Of a stretch of DNA of 13,088 nucleotides, positions 1 to 7,218 are shown in pieces. The notes beneath the pieces are model-generated. The model searched no databases. It was not told the DNA's origin and saw only the letters and a program-made list of their open reading frames with translations. Each line of letters opens with the position of its first letter. Positions within the stretch are counted from its first letter, which is position 1. The DNA is taken from assembly GCA_052143655.1 (NCBI GenBank), contig JBKQSL010000206.1, forward strand, positions 1-13,088. Reading direction: 5' to 3'. Source of the stretch: CAVSUR01 sp052143655. Lineage in GTDB: Bacteria > Actinomycetota > Actinomycetes > Streptosporangiales > Streptosporangiaceae. The translations under genes were made by a program, and so were the position numbers.

Positions 1-249
1 GCCGTGTTCATCACCTGGGACGAGGGCGAGGGCGGCGCCAAGTCCAACGGCGAGAACTGCACCGCCAGCAGCGACGTGTCCTGCCATGTGGCCCTGATCG
101 TGCTGTCGGAGCATGTGATACCGGGGACCGTGGTCAGCGGCTCCTACAGCCACCTGAGCACGCTGGCGACCGCCGAGGACCTGCTGGGGCTGCCCCGGCT
201 GGCCACCGTCAGCGGCCAGGCCAGCATGGCGGCGGCCTTCGGGCTCTGA
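1..249 (+). CDS. Phosphoesterase (acid phosphatase / PI-3-phosphatase-like), C-terminal fragment
   Basis: Only the last 82 codons are present; the reading frame is open at the left edge of the window and ends at TGA 247-249. The visible part begins with VFITWDEGEGG, which resembles the metal-site segment (W/F-D-E) of the PF04185 phosphoesterase family. That family includes bacterial acid phosphatases, phosphatidylinositol-3-phosphatase and phospholipase C relatives. It continues with HVALIVLSEHVIPG, a Gly-Ser-Tyr-Ser-His-Leu-Ser-Thr stretch and a TAEDLLGLPRL ending, the usual C-terminal layout (a final His, then a helix ending in LGLP). Such proteins are normally exported and remove phosphate from esters outside the cell. 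The export signal would lie outside the window, so location and substrate are inferred. The ATG-like GTG at position 4 is internal, not a start. Confidence 0.82.
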   Translation, partial: AVFITWDEGEGGAKSNGENCTASSDVSCHVALIVLSEHVIPGTVVSGSYSHLSTLATAEDLLGLPRLATVSGQASMAAAFGL

Positions 250-253
250 GGAC

Positions 254-295
254 CGCGCCGGGGCAGGCCTAGGGCAAAGCCGCAGCCCCGGTGCG
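254..295 (+). terminator. Terminator-like hairpin after the phosphoesterase
   Basis: Starting 4 bases after the stop codon, positions 254-264 (CGCGCCGGGGC) pair with 285-295 (GCCCCGGTGCG) over 11 base pairs with one G-U. The 20-base loop contains a small GGC-AAA-GCC hairpin (273-281). There is no T-tract, which is common for actinobacterial terminators. Function is inferred from structure and position. Confidence 0.45.
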
Positions 296-449
296 CGGGG
301 GAGGGCCGGGACTCCGCAGCCGGGCTGCTGGCGCTGATCACCTGCCGGACGCGGACGCGCACCTGCGCGCCGTGGCCGGGGCAGCGGCGGCGCTGGGCGT
401 GCCGGGACGCAAGGCGCGCTGAACTGGCGGTACCGGGCACCGGCCGCCT

Positions 450-479
450 GCGTACATACTGAAGTCCACACCAGTACGC
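450..479. promoter_or_regulatory. Inverted-repeat operator upstream of the LysR gene
   Basis: Two overlapping dyads lie just upstream of the LysR start: GCGTAC (450-455) with GTACGC (474-479), and inside it TACTG (457-461) with CAGTA (472-476). The inner dyad fits the T-N11-A style of LysR boxes, which suggests autoregulation. The gene upstream is co-directional, so there is no divergent target of the usual kind next to it. Confidence 0.5.
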
Positions 480-491
480 GAAGAGCAGGCC

Positions 492-1439
492 GTGGAGTTC
501 CGTCAGGTTCGATTTTTCGTCACGCTCGCCGAAGAACTGCACTTCGGGCGCGCCGCCGCGCGCGAGCACATCGTCCAGTCGGCGCTGAGCCAGCAGATCA
601 AGCGGCTGGAGAACGAGCTTGGCACCCGGCTGCTGAACCGTAGCACTCATCATGTCGAGCTCACCGCGGCCGGCTCGGCATTCCTGTGCGAGGCACGGCA
701 GTTGCTCGCGCACGCCGACCGCGCGGTAGCCGCGGCGCGGTCAGCCGCACAGTCACCTTCCATCCTGCGGGTCGGCATCGTCGACGCGAGCTGCGACTCG
801 ATGCCGCGGATCCTGCGCGAGGTCCGGCAATCTCATCCCGAACTGGAGGTCCACCAGGTCGAGATGAGCGTCCCCGACCAGCTGCGGCTGCTGGCGGCCG
901 GCCAGCTGGACGTCGGCTTCGGCCGGGCCGTGCACGCGCCGGCCGAGGTGGCATCGGAAACGTTCCGGCTGGACCGGCTGGGCGTGCTGCTCCCGCGCGG
1001 GCACCGGCTGGCGAGCCTGGCGGGCATCCCGGTGGCGATGCTGGCCGGAGAGCCGCTGCTGCTGTCCGCCGAGGCGCGGGCTCCCGAGTTCAACCAGCTC
1101 GTGCTGGAGCTCTGCCGGTCGGCCGGCTTCACGCCCGTGCTGTACCCGGGCAGCGTCGACAGCAGCCGGGCCGCTGCCGACCTGGCGGCGCACGGGCAGT
1201 GCATGCCCTGCGTGCTCGCCTCTTGCGCCCCCGGCGTCGCGACTGTCGTCTGGAAGCCGCTCGTGCAGCCGGCCGCGGATTATCCGTGGTCGGTGCTGTG
1301 GCGGGCCGCAGACACCTCCTCGTATGTGCAGGATGTCGTCAGCTGCGCCCGGCGGCTGGCCGACGAGCTGGGCTGGCTTGGCCCGGCCGCCATGCTGCCC
1401 GGGCCGCTCGGCCAGATCGGTAATCGCGAGGCGTCATGA
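492..1439 (+). CDS. LysR family transcriptional regulator
   Basis: This 315-residue protein has normal LysR length. Residues 1-60 form the winged helix-turn-helix: MEFRQVRFFVTLAEELHFGRAA, then the recognition part SALSQQIKRLENELGTRLLNR and the ELTAAG wing. A linker helix (about 62-88) follows, and from about residue 90 a periplasmic-binding-protein-like effector domain starts with ILRVGIVDAS. The start is GTG at 492 (read as Met), which gives the canonical MEFRQ N-terminus; the ribosome site is weak (GAAGAGCAGG, 480-488). An inverted repeat directly upstream is a likely autoregulatory operator. The effector and target genes are not evident: no enzyme gene diverges from it, and the desaturase is 180 bp downstream on the same strand. 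Family assignment is firm; regulon is unknown. Confidence 0.95.
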   Translation: MEFRQVRFFVTLAEELHFGRAAAREHIVQSALSQQIKRLENELGTRLLNRSTHHVELTAAGSAFLCEARQLLAHADRAVAAARSAAQSPSILRVGIVDASCDSMPRILREVRQSHPELEVHQVEMSVPDQLRLLAAGQLDVGFGRAVHAPAEVASETFRLDRLGVLLPRGHRLASLAGIPVAMLAGEPLLLSAEARAPEFNQLVLELCRSAGFTPVLYPGSVDSSRAAADLAAHGQCMPCVLASCAPGVATVVWKPLVQPAADYPWSVLWRAADTSSYVQDVVSCARRLADELGWLGPAAMLPGPLGQIGNREAS

Positions 1440-1619
1440 GCCTTGCGCGGTTTGCCTGTTTCCCCGGAGCCCGCCCAGGTGATGGACTGCGCTGAGCACT
1501 GCTGCGCGTAGTGCCCGACGGCCGCCGAGCCCCCGCCCCGTCCTCGAACCGGTCGTGTTCCACCTGAGCCGACGAATCGCCCGGTTGACCTGCGCGGCTC
1601 TCGAGGAGACACGCCCGGT

Positions 1620-2786
1620 ATGCTCAAACCTGCCCTGCCTGACCAGCGCGGGCCCGACCACACCGGGCCTGCTTCCGCCGGGGCGGCCGTGCTGGCTGAC
1701 CCGCCGCCGGCCCGGCTCGGGCCAGTCGGCCCGCGCGCAGACGCCGGCCCGCGCGCAGACGGCCGCCCCTCCGCACTGGCCGCTGCCTACGACGGGAAGA
1801 CGCCGTTCGCGCAGGCCGGCGCTCCGCCGTCCGAGCTCGGCGGCCCGCTCCAGGTTGGCGTGACCGCCGCCCTGGCCGGAGGGCCGCTCGCGGCGCTGGC
1901 GGTCGCCGTATGGCTGCTGTGGGGGCACGGCATCGGCCTGGCTGACCTGCTGCTGATGGCGGCTCTCTACCTGGTCACCGGGCTGGGCGTGACCGTCGGG
2001 TTCCACCGCTGCTTCACGCACCGAAGCTTCCGGGCGGCCCCGGCGCTGCGGGTCATGCTGGCCGTGGCCGGATCGATGAGCTTCCAGGGATCGGTGATCG
2101 CCTGGGTCTCCACGCACCGCAGGCATCATGCGTTCACCGACCGGCCCGGCGATCCGCACTCGCCCTACCGGTTCGGGACGAGCACCGGCGCCATCCTCCG
2201 CGGGCTGCTGCATGCGCATATGGGATGGATGTTCCGGGACGACCCGACGCCGTCGAGCCGGTACGCGCCCGACCTGGTCGCCGACCCGGCGATCAGCCAG
2301 GTGGCGCGCCGCTTCCCGGCCCTGTGCGTGATCTCGCTGGCCATCCCGTTCGCGGTCGGCTGGGCTATCGGCGGCACGCCGCGTGCCGCGCTGCTCGCGC
2401 TGCTGTGGGCGGGCCTGGTCCGCGTCTGCCTGCTCCAGCATGTGACGTGGAGCGTGAACTCGCTGTGTCATCTCCTCGGCAACCGGCCCTTCGCCACGCG
2501 GAAGTTCGACCGGGCCACGAACCTGTGGCCGCTCGCCCTGCTGTCCTTCGGCGAGAGCTGGCACAACATGCACCACTCCGATCCAACCTGTGCCAGGCAC
2601 GGCGTCGGCCGCGGCCAGGTCGACATCTCGGCGGCCGTCATCGGCGGCTTCGAGCGGCTCGGCTGGGTCACGGACGTGCGCTGGCCGACGGCAGCGCGGC
2701 TCGACGGCCTGCGCCGCCGCGCGGGTGACGACCAGCCGGACGGCGCGCGGGAGCCCGCGCGGGTCCTCTCGCAGGCCGCTCGCTGA
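1620..2786 (+). CDS. Membrane fatty acid (acyl-CoA) desaturase
   Basis: This 388-residue membrane enzyme belongs to the acyl-CoA / stearoyl-CoA delta-9 desaturase family, a diiron enzyme that puts a double bond into saturated acyl chains and so tunes membrane fluidity. All three histidine boxes are visible: HRCFTH (129-134), HRRHH (166-170) and HNMHH (315-319). Hydrophobic segments lie at about 86-101, 107-126, 145-162, 233-250 and 256-272. The first ~75 residues are an Ala/Pro/Arg-rich extension, probably disordered, containing a duplicated GPRADAGPRAD stretch encoded by an 18-bp direct repeat (1727-1743 and 1745-1761). The ATG at 1620 has GAGGAG at 1603-1608, 11 bases upstream. The next gene starts 7 bp after its stop, so they are probably cotranscribed. 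The acyl substrate cannot be read from the sequence. Confidence 0.93.
   Translation: MLKPALPDQRGPDHTGPASAGAAVLADPPPARLGPVGPRADAGPRADGRPSALAAAYDGKTPFAQAGAPPSELGGPLQVGVTAALAGGPLAALAVAVWLLWGHGIGLADLLLMAALYLVTGLGVTVGFHRCFTHRSFRAAPALRVMLAVAGSMSFQGSVIAWVSTHRRHHAFTDRPGDPHSPYRFGTSTGAILRGLLHAHMGWMFRDDPTPSSRYAPDLVADPAISQVARRFPALCVISLAIPFAVGWAIGGTPRAALLALLWAGLVRVCLLQHVTWSVNSLCHLLGNRPFATRKFDRATNLWPLALLSFGESWHNMHHSDPTCARHGVGRGQVDISAAVIGGFERLGWVTDVRWPTAARLDGLRRRAGDDQPDGAREPARVLSQAAR
1727..1761 (+). repeat. 18-bp direct repeat in the desaturase 5' coding region
   Basis: The 17-base stretch CGGCCCGCGCGCAGACG occurs at 1727-1743 and again at 1745-1761, an exact period of 18 bp. It duplicates the peptide GPRADA within the low-complexity N-terminal extension, so it changes protein length without breaking the frame. 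Confidence 0.8.
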
Positions 2787-2793
2787 GCCCGCC

Positions 2794-3948
2794 GTGACGG
2801 CCACGGCCGAGCGTGCTGCTGGCCCGGACGGGCCAGGCCGGCCGGCTGCGATCGCGCCCGGGGCTGCGGCCGGCCGCCCGGCGGCCAGCAGGCGCCGCCG
2901 GGCACTGCTCTCGGTGCTCTCGCTCGCAGTCATCGCCGGAGTATTCGGCTTCGCGCTCCCGCGCATCGCCTCCTACGGCGGGGTGTGGTCGAGCCTGACG
3001 GCGATGAGCTGGCCGGAACTGCTGCTGATCGGCGCGGCCTTTGCCGTCAGCCAGCTGTGCACCTGGCTGATGATCGCGGCGGTGCTGCCGGGCCTGCGGC
3101 TGCGCCGGGCCGCGATGGCCAACATGTCGTCGACGGCCGTGGCCAACACGCTGCCCGGCGGCGGCGCGATCGCGATGGGAGTCAGCTGGGCCATGATGTC
3201 CAGCTGGGGGATCGGCACGGGCCAGTACGTCCGCTACACGCTGGTGTCCGGGGTGTGGAACGTCCTGGCCCGGCTCGGGCTGCCGGTGGTCGCCCTGGCC
3301 CTTCTCGTGCTGGCTGGCCGGCCGGGTACGGCGCTGCAGGCCGCGGCCTTCGCCGGCGCCGCCGCGCTGATCGTGCTGGCGGCCGGATTCCGCGCTGTGC
3401 TGCGCAGTGAGCGGGCGGCCGGGCTGGCCGGCCGCGCCGTATCCCGCTTGCTGGCTGCCGGGTGCGCGCTGATCCGCAGCCGGCCGCCGCAGGACGTGAC
3501 CGGGATGCTGACGGATTTCCGGGCCGGGGCGTCCAGGCTGGTCACCGAGCGCGGGCTGCGCATCACCGTGACCACGGCGGCGAGCCAGGTCACGCTGTGG
3601 CTGGTGCTGCTGTGCTGCCTGCGCTGCTGCGGGCTGACGCAGGCGCAGGTGCCCTGGGCGGAGTCGCTGGCCGCGTTCGCGTTCGTCCGGCTGCTGTCGG
3701 TGCTGCCGCTCACTCCGGGCGGGGTCGGCGTGGTCGAGCTTGGCCTGACCGGGGCACTTGCCGCGAGCCTGGGGCCGGGTGCCGCGGCCCGGGTCGCCGC
3801 GGCCGTGCTGCTCTACCGGGCCGTCACCTACCTGCTGCCGGTGCCGCTCGGCGCGGCCTGCTACCTGTGCTGGCGACGCACCCGGCGAGGCTCCGCCCTC
3901 CCGGCGGGCTCAGCGCTGGCGGCAGGGCGAGCGCTCCCGGCAGGCTGA
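2794..3948 (+). CDS. YbhN / MprF-type (lysylphosphatidylglycerol synthase TM region) membrane protein
   Basis: This 384-residue polytopic protein resembles the PF03706 family (UPF0104, YbhN/AglD, the flippase-like half of MprF). After a ~35-residue Ala/Pro/Gly-rich N-terminus and an SRRRR cluster there are about seven to eight membrane segments (about 37-55, 74-96, 150-176, 180-203, 257-277, 290-306, 313-328, 333-358). Family-like motifs are N118-TLPGGGAIAMGVSW and LPLTPGGVGVVELGLTG (304-320). It has no C-terminal aminoacyl-transferase domain, so it is not a full MprF. Lipid handling at the membrane is inferred from the family. I chose GTG 2794 because it lies 7 bp after the desaturase stop, which suggests coupled translation; earlier in-frame starts would lie inside the desaturase. 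The C-terminus is a repetitive ALPAG tail running into a short tandem repeat that crosses the stop codon. Confidence 0.85.
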   Translation: MTATAERAAGPDGPGRPAAIAPGAAAGRPAASRRRRALLSVLSLAVIAGVFGFALPRIASYGGVWSSLTAMSWPELLLIGAAFAVSQLCTWLMIAAVLPGLRLRRAAMANMSSTAVANTLPGGGAIAMGVSWAMMSSWGIGTGQYVRYTLVSGVWNVLARLGLPVVALALLVLAGRPGTALQAAAFAGAAALIVLAAGFRAVLRSERAAGLAGRAVSRLLAAGCALIRSRPPQDVTGMLTDFRAGASRLVTERGLRITVTTAASQVTLWLVLLCCLRCCGLTQAQVPWAESLAAFAFVRLLSVLPLTPGGVGVVELGLTGALAASLGPGAAARVAAAVLLYRAVTYLLPVPLGAACYLCWRRTRRGSALPAGSALAAGRALPAG

Positions 3949-3984
3949 ACCCTCCCGGCAGCTGAACCCTCCCGGCAGCTGAGC
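3934..3984 (+). repeat. 17-bp tandem repeat spanning the stop codon of the YbhN-like gene
   Basis: The unit CTGAACCCTCCCGGCAG occurs at 3945-3961 and 3962-3978, preceded by a partial copy (CTCCCGGCAG, 3934-3943) and followed by CTGAGC. The gene's TGA (3946-3948) sits inside the first full unit, so changes in copy number upstream of it would alter the protein tail. Confidence 0.75.
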
Positions 3985-4033
3985 AAGCGGGGCCCGGGCC
4001 GCGCGCGGCTGCGCAGCGGCCATCGGGCACGAT

Positions 4034-4051
4034 CGGTGCAGGAAAGCACCG
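4034..4051 (+). terminator. Hairpin in the gap before the threonine aldolase
   Basis: CGGTGC (4034-4039) pairs perfectly with GCACCG (4046-4051) around the loop AGGAAA. It lies 85 bases after the upstream stop codon and is followed by a dense CCGGCC-type palindromic region (4060-4100). It is likely a terminator or leader structure; there is no T-tract. Confidence 0.35.
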
Positions 4052-4130
4052 GCGCCCGGCGGCCGGGCCGCGGCCGCGGCCGGCCGCTGGCCGGGGCCGG
4101 GACACCACGATCGAGGAGTCGGGCCCTGCC

Positions 4131-5168
4131 ATGAACGCGCCCATTGACCTGCGCTCGGATACGGTCACCCAGCCATCGGAGGCGATGCGGCGGGCGATGG
4201 CGGCCGCCGAGGTCGGTGACGACTGGTACGGCGACGACCCGACAGTCAACCGGCTGCAGGACCTGGCCGCCGAGGTCACCGGCAAGCAGGCCGCGCTGTT
4301 CCTGCCGACCGGCACGCTGTGCAACCAGATCGCCGTGCACGCCTGGGCCAGGTCCGGGCACTTCGTCGTGTGCGAGGAGGCGGCGCACGTCGGCGCCATG
4401 GAGGCGGCCTCGGCCGCCGCGCTGTCGGGCGTCGCGTTCCGGCGGGTCGCCGCGCAGGCGCCGGGCAGGCTGCTGACCCCGGCGGAAGTCGCTGCCGGGC
4501 TGGCGCCCGACCCGTACGACGTGACGGTTGTCGACCTGGTCGCGGTGGAGAACACCCACCAGCTCGGCGGCGGCTCGGTGCTGCCGGCCGGCAGCCTGGC
4601 CGGCATCGCCGAGGTCTGCCGGCTGGCAGGCGTCCCGCTGTACCTGGACGGGGCGCGCATCTTCAACGCCGCCGCGGTCACCGGCGAGTCAGTCGCGCAG
4701 TTCGCCCGGCACGCGGACGCGACGATGTTCTGCCTGTCCAAGGGGCTCGGCGCGCCGATCGGCTCGGTGCTGGCCGGGGACAGCGACTTCATCGCCGAGG
4801 CACGCCGGCTGAAGATCCTGCTCGGCGCGGCCTGGCGGCAGGCGGGCGTGCTGGCGGCCGCCGGGCTGATCGCGCTGCAGGACGGGCCGAAGCGGCTGCA
4901 CGAGGATCACGAGAACGCCCGGCTGCTGGCGGAGGGCCTGGCCGAGCTGGTCCCCGGCAGCATCGATCCGGCCGCGGTGCCGACGAACATCATTCTCGCC
5001 GACATCACCGGCACCGGGCGCGGCGAACTGGCCTGGGCGGAAAGGCTGGCTGCCGAGGGAGTCCTGGTCACCACCTTCCCTGGCCGGGTCCGGCTGCTGA
5101 CGCACGCGGGCATCACCGCAGCGGACGTGCGGGCCGCACTGGCTGCCTGGCGCCGGGCCGCCGCCTGA
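4131..5168 (+). CDS. Low-specificity L-threonine aldolase (PLP enzyme, beta-eliminating lyase family)
   Basis: This 345-residue, fold-type I PLP enzyme is expected to cleave L-threonine/allo-threonine to glycine and acetaldehyde in the cytoplasm. Length matches the family (about 330-350). Visible landmarks are DLRSDTVT (6-13), DDWYGDDPTVNRLQ (30-43), FLPTGTLCNQIA (57-68), His86 in CEEAAHVG (the PLP-stacking His), LDGARIFNA (172-180, with the Asp that contacts the pyridine nitrogen and the Arg) and Lys204 in FCLSKGLGAPIGS, the Schiff-base lysine. R319 in FPGRVR fits the substrate carboxylate-binding region. ATG 4131 has GAGGAG at 4113-4118. It stands alone, with hairpins on both sides. All catalytic landmarks are present, so it should be active; whether it prefers L-allo-threonine or another beta-hydroxy amino acid cannot be told. 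Confidence 0.93.
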   Translation: MNAPIDLRSDTVTQPSEAMRRAMAAAEVGDDWYGDDPTVNRLQDLAAEVTGKQAALFLPTGTLCNQIAVHAWARSGHFVVCEEAAHVGAMEAASAAALSGVAFRRVAAQAPGRLLTPAEVAAGLAPDPYDVTVVDLVAVENTHQLGGGSVLPAGSLAGIAEVCRLAGVPLYLDGARIFNAAAVTGESVAQFARHADATMFCLSKGLGAPIGSVLAGDSDFIAEARRLKILLGAAWRQAGVLAAAGLIALQDGPKRLHEDHENARLLAEGLAELVPGSIDPAAVPTNIILADITGTGRGELAWAERLAAEGVLVTTFPGRVRLLTHAGITAADVRAALAAWRRAAA

Positions 5169-5191
5169 CGGCGGCCGTCCCGGGGTTCGCA

Positions 5192-5228
5192 GATTCCGGC
5201 GCCGCCTGAGCCGGGCGCCGCCGGAATC
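5192..5228 (+). terminator. Strong hairpin terminator after the threonine aldolase
   Basis: GATTCCGGCG (5192-5201) and CGCCGGAATC (5219-5228) form a perfect 10-bp stem. An alternative fold pairs GGCGCC (5198-5203) with GGCGCC (5214-5219), leaving a 3-base bulge. It starts 23 bases after the stop codon. No T-tract follows, so terminator function is inferred. Confidence 0.55.
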
Positions 5229-5302
5229 GGGCGCGGGCTGGCCCCGGGCCGCGCAGAGCGGTCCGGTATGTTCGCCGCAGGTGCTCATGCCGAGGAGGAC
5301 TA

Positions 5303-5941
5303 ATGCGATTTACCAAGCTCGGTCATGCCTGCGTCCGGCTGGAGAAGGACGGCGGCGTCCTGGTTATCGATCCCGGCATCTGGAGCGGCGCGGACGCGCT
5401 GGCCGGCGCGCAGGCGGTGCTGGTGACGCATGAGCATGCTGATCACCTCGACGTCGCCGCGGTCCGGGTAGCGCTGGCGGCGAACCCGGACCTGCACCTG
5501 TGGGCCAACCCCGCGGTGACCGCGCAGCTGGCCGAGGCCGGCTCCCAGGTACACCCGGTGGCGGACGGCGACACCTTCACCGCCGCCGGATTCGACGTCG
5601 CTGTGCACGGCCGCCAGCATGCGGTCGTGCACAGCGACATCCCGGTCATCGCCAACACCGGCTTCCTGGTCGACGGGGAGGTCTTTCACCCCGGCGACGC
5701 GTTCGTGGTGCCGCCGGAGCGGGTGCCGACGCTGCTGCTGCCGGTGAGCGCGCCGTGGCTGAAGTTCGCAGAGATGGTCGACTGGGCGCGGCAGGTCGCG
5801 CCGGACCGCGGTTTCGCCATCCACGACAGCCTGCTGAGCGAGAACGGCATCGGCCTGATCGAGAACCTGCTGCAGATGGCCCCGGGACCGGGCGGCGGTC
5901 CGCTGCGGCGGCTGCCCCCAGGAACGACCGTCGAGCTGTAG
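5303..5941 (+). CDS. MBL-fold metallo-hydrolase (UPF0173-like)
   Basis: This small 212-residue protein has the metallo-beta-lactamase fold. It opens with MRFTKLGHACVRLEKDGGVLVIDPG, typical of the compact UPF0173 / UlaG-like group. The metal motif HxHxDH is THEHADHLD (H43, H45, D47, H48). Further likely ligands are a His in HGRQHAVVH (102-110), D132 in HPGD and H174 in AIHD. The fold suggests hydrolysis of a phosphoester, lactone or thioester with Zn, Mn or Fe, but the substrate cannot be predicted. There is no signal peptide, so it is cytoplasmic. The start ATG 5303 has a near-perfect ribosome site, GAGGAGG at 5292-5298. The gene is flanked by hairpins and appears monocistronic. Confidence 0.9.
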   Translation: MRFTKLGHACVRLEKDGGVLVIDPGIWSGADALAGAQAVLVTHEHADHLDVAAVRVALAANPDLHLWANPAVTAQLAEAGSQVHPVADGDTFTAAGFDVAVHGRQHAVVHSDIPVIANTGFLVDGEVFHPGDAFVVPPERVPTLLLPVSAPWLKFAEMVDWARQVAPDRGFAIHDSLLSENGIGLIENLLQMAPGPGGGPLRRLPPGTTVEL

Positions 5942-5958
5942 GCCGGCAGACGCCCGGC

Positions 5959-5979
5959 CGGCCGGTCCGGATCCGGCCG
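5959..5979 (+). terminator. GC-only hairpin after the MBL-fold gene
   Basis: CGGCCGG (5959-5965) pairs with CCGGCCG (5973-5979) around TCCGGAT, beginning 17 bases after the stop codon. Terminator function is inferred from position and stability only. Confidence 0.35.
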
Positions 5980-6037
5980 CCGGCCCGCGCCAGCCCTCGG
6001 CTGCCCTGCGCCGGCCGGCTTGAGCCCGCCGGCCACA

Positions 6038-6053
6038 TTGGCGCGTTCATAAT
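6038..6053 (+). promoter_or_regulatory. Possible promoter for the ROK gene
   Basis: A local AT-rich island contains CATAAT at 6048-6053, a good -10 hexamer for such a GC-rich genome. I see no convincing -35 at 16-18 bp (TTGAGC at 6020-6025 is 22 bp away), so the assignment is tentative. Confidence 0.25.
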
Positions 6054-6082
6054 GAGGAAAACCAGAATGAGGGATGGAGCGC

Positions 6083-7114
6083 ATGGCGACGTCTGGCGAT
6101 TGGGTCGTGGTCGGCCTGGACAACGGCGGGACGAGCAACAACGCCACGGTGCTCGACCCTTCCGGGCGGTTTCTCGTCGACGGGCTCGCCGAGACGCCCA
6201 GCGAGGTGAGCCGCGGCACCGACGCGGCGGTGCGGGCGCTGGCGGGAGCCCTGGCCGCCATCGTCGAGCAGGTGGGCATACCGATGTCGGCGGTGCGCGC
6301 GGTGGGCCTGGACACTCCCGGGCCGGCCAGCCGGGACGGCGTGTTCACGGTCAAGGGGCCGCCGAACTTCGGGCATTCCGAGTGGCGCGGGTTCGATTTC
6401 CGCGGTGCCCTCGAGGCGCACCTCGGGCTGCCGGTCATCTACAGCAACGACGGGAACGCGGCCGCCCTCTACGCGCATCATCAGCACTTCGCTGCCACGG
6501 CGCTGCACCGCTCCTCGGTCGCGGCGATCGTCGGCACGGGCCTGGGCGGCGGGGTCGTCATGGCGGGGCAGGCGGTGCCCGGCGCTGCGGGCATGGCAGG
6601 TGAGTTCGGTCACATCCACATCCCGACGGCCGGCCTGCTGGCCCCCGGCCAGCCCGAGCCGACCTGCAACTGCGGCCTCACCGGCGACGCGGAGAGCATC
6701 GCGTCGCTGACCGGGATCAAGCGGAACCTGCTGCCCTACTGGCTGAGCCGCTATCCCGATCACCCGCTCGCGTCGGTCGACTCGCCGGCCAAGGCGGCCC
6801 TGCGGGTGCGCGGCTATGGCGAGGAGGGCGACCCGATGGCGCTGCGGATCTTCGAGCAGCAGGCGATGGCGCTGGGCCGGCTGTTCACGATCGCCGCCAA
6901 CTTCACCGACCCGGATGCTTATTTCGTCGGCGGCGGCGTGGTCGAGGCTGCCCCGCGGTTCCGCGACTGGTTCCTGGACACGGTGCGCGAGCACACGCTC
7001 CTGCGGGCCGAGCAGGCGGCGACTGCGGACTTTGCGCTGGTGCCCGACCGGGACATGGCCGGCGCCCGCGGCGCGGCCCTTGCGGCGCTGGAGGCGATGC
7101 AGGCGGACTCATAG
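6083..7114 (+). CDS. ROK family sugar kinase-like protein with altered zinc motif
   Basis: This 343-residue protein is of the ROK/ASKHA type; such kinases phosphorylate sugars with ATP. Seen in order: phosphate-1 loop GLDNGGTSNN (11-20), TPGPA (78-82), SNDGNAAA (121-128) with the likely catalytic Asp123, phosphate-2 loop GTGLGGGVV (151-159), GEFGHIHI (173-180) and CNCGLTGDAES (195-205). The usual ROK zinc signature is GHx9-11CxCGxxGCxE. Here the spacer is 17 residues and the third Cys is Asp202, so zinc binding may be changed or lost. There is no N-terminal HTH, so it is a kinase-like member, not a repressor. ATG 6083 has GAGGGA at 6069-6074 (8-base spacing); ATG 6074 is an alternative adding MER. 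No sugar transporter is nearby, so the substrate is unknown. Confidence 0.85.
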   Translation: MATSGDWVVVGLDNGGTSNNATVLDPSGRFLVDGLAETPSEVSRGTDAAVRALAGALAAIVEQVGIPMSAVRAVGLDTPGPASRDGVFTVKGPPNFGHSEWRGFDFRGALEAHLGLPVIYSNDGNAAALYAHHQHFAATALHRSSVAAIVGTGLGGGVVMAGQAVPGAAGMAGEFGHIHIPTAGLLAPGQPEPTCNCGLTGDAESIASLTGIKRNLLPYWLSRYPDHPLASVDSPAKAALRVRGYGEEGDPMALRIFEQQAMALGRLFTIAANFTDPDAYFVGGGVVEAAPRFRDWFLDTVREHTLLRAEQAATADFALVPDRDMAGARGAALAALEAMQADS

Positions 7115-7179
7115 CAGGGCGGATAGTGTCCGTCCCGGCCGGGGAAGAACCCATCTGGCGAGCAGCCTGGCGCGTCAAG

Positions 7180-7198
7180 TAAGGTATGCCTTACCTAC
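7180..7198. promoter_or_regulatory. IdeR/DtxR iron box upstream of the FTR1 permease
   Basis: TAAGGTATGCCTTACCTAC matches 17 of 19 positions of the actinobacterial IdeR/DtxR consensus TWAGGTWAGSCTWACCTWA; the mismatches are at positions 8 and 19. It contains a perfect GTAAGG-TATG-CCTTAC dyad (7179-7194). It ends 20 bases before the permease start and probably overlaps a -10 element (TAAGGT). Fe(II)-loaded IdeR would repress here, so the gene should be switched on by iron starvation. Confidence 0.88.
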
Positions 7199-7218
7199 AT
7201 TCGAGCCGTGGAGGTGGC

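Noticed and set aside
1434..2966. Long minus-strand frame opposite the desaturase
   Set aside because: It is a shadow of the high-GC codon bias: it lies antisense to a gene with three intact histidine boxes, and its translation is a low-complexity Arg/Gly/Ala-rich string without domains.
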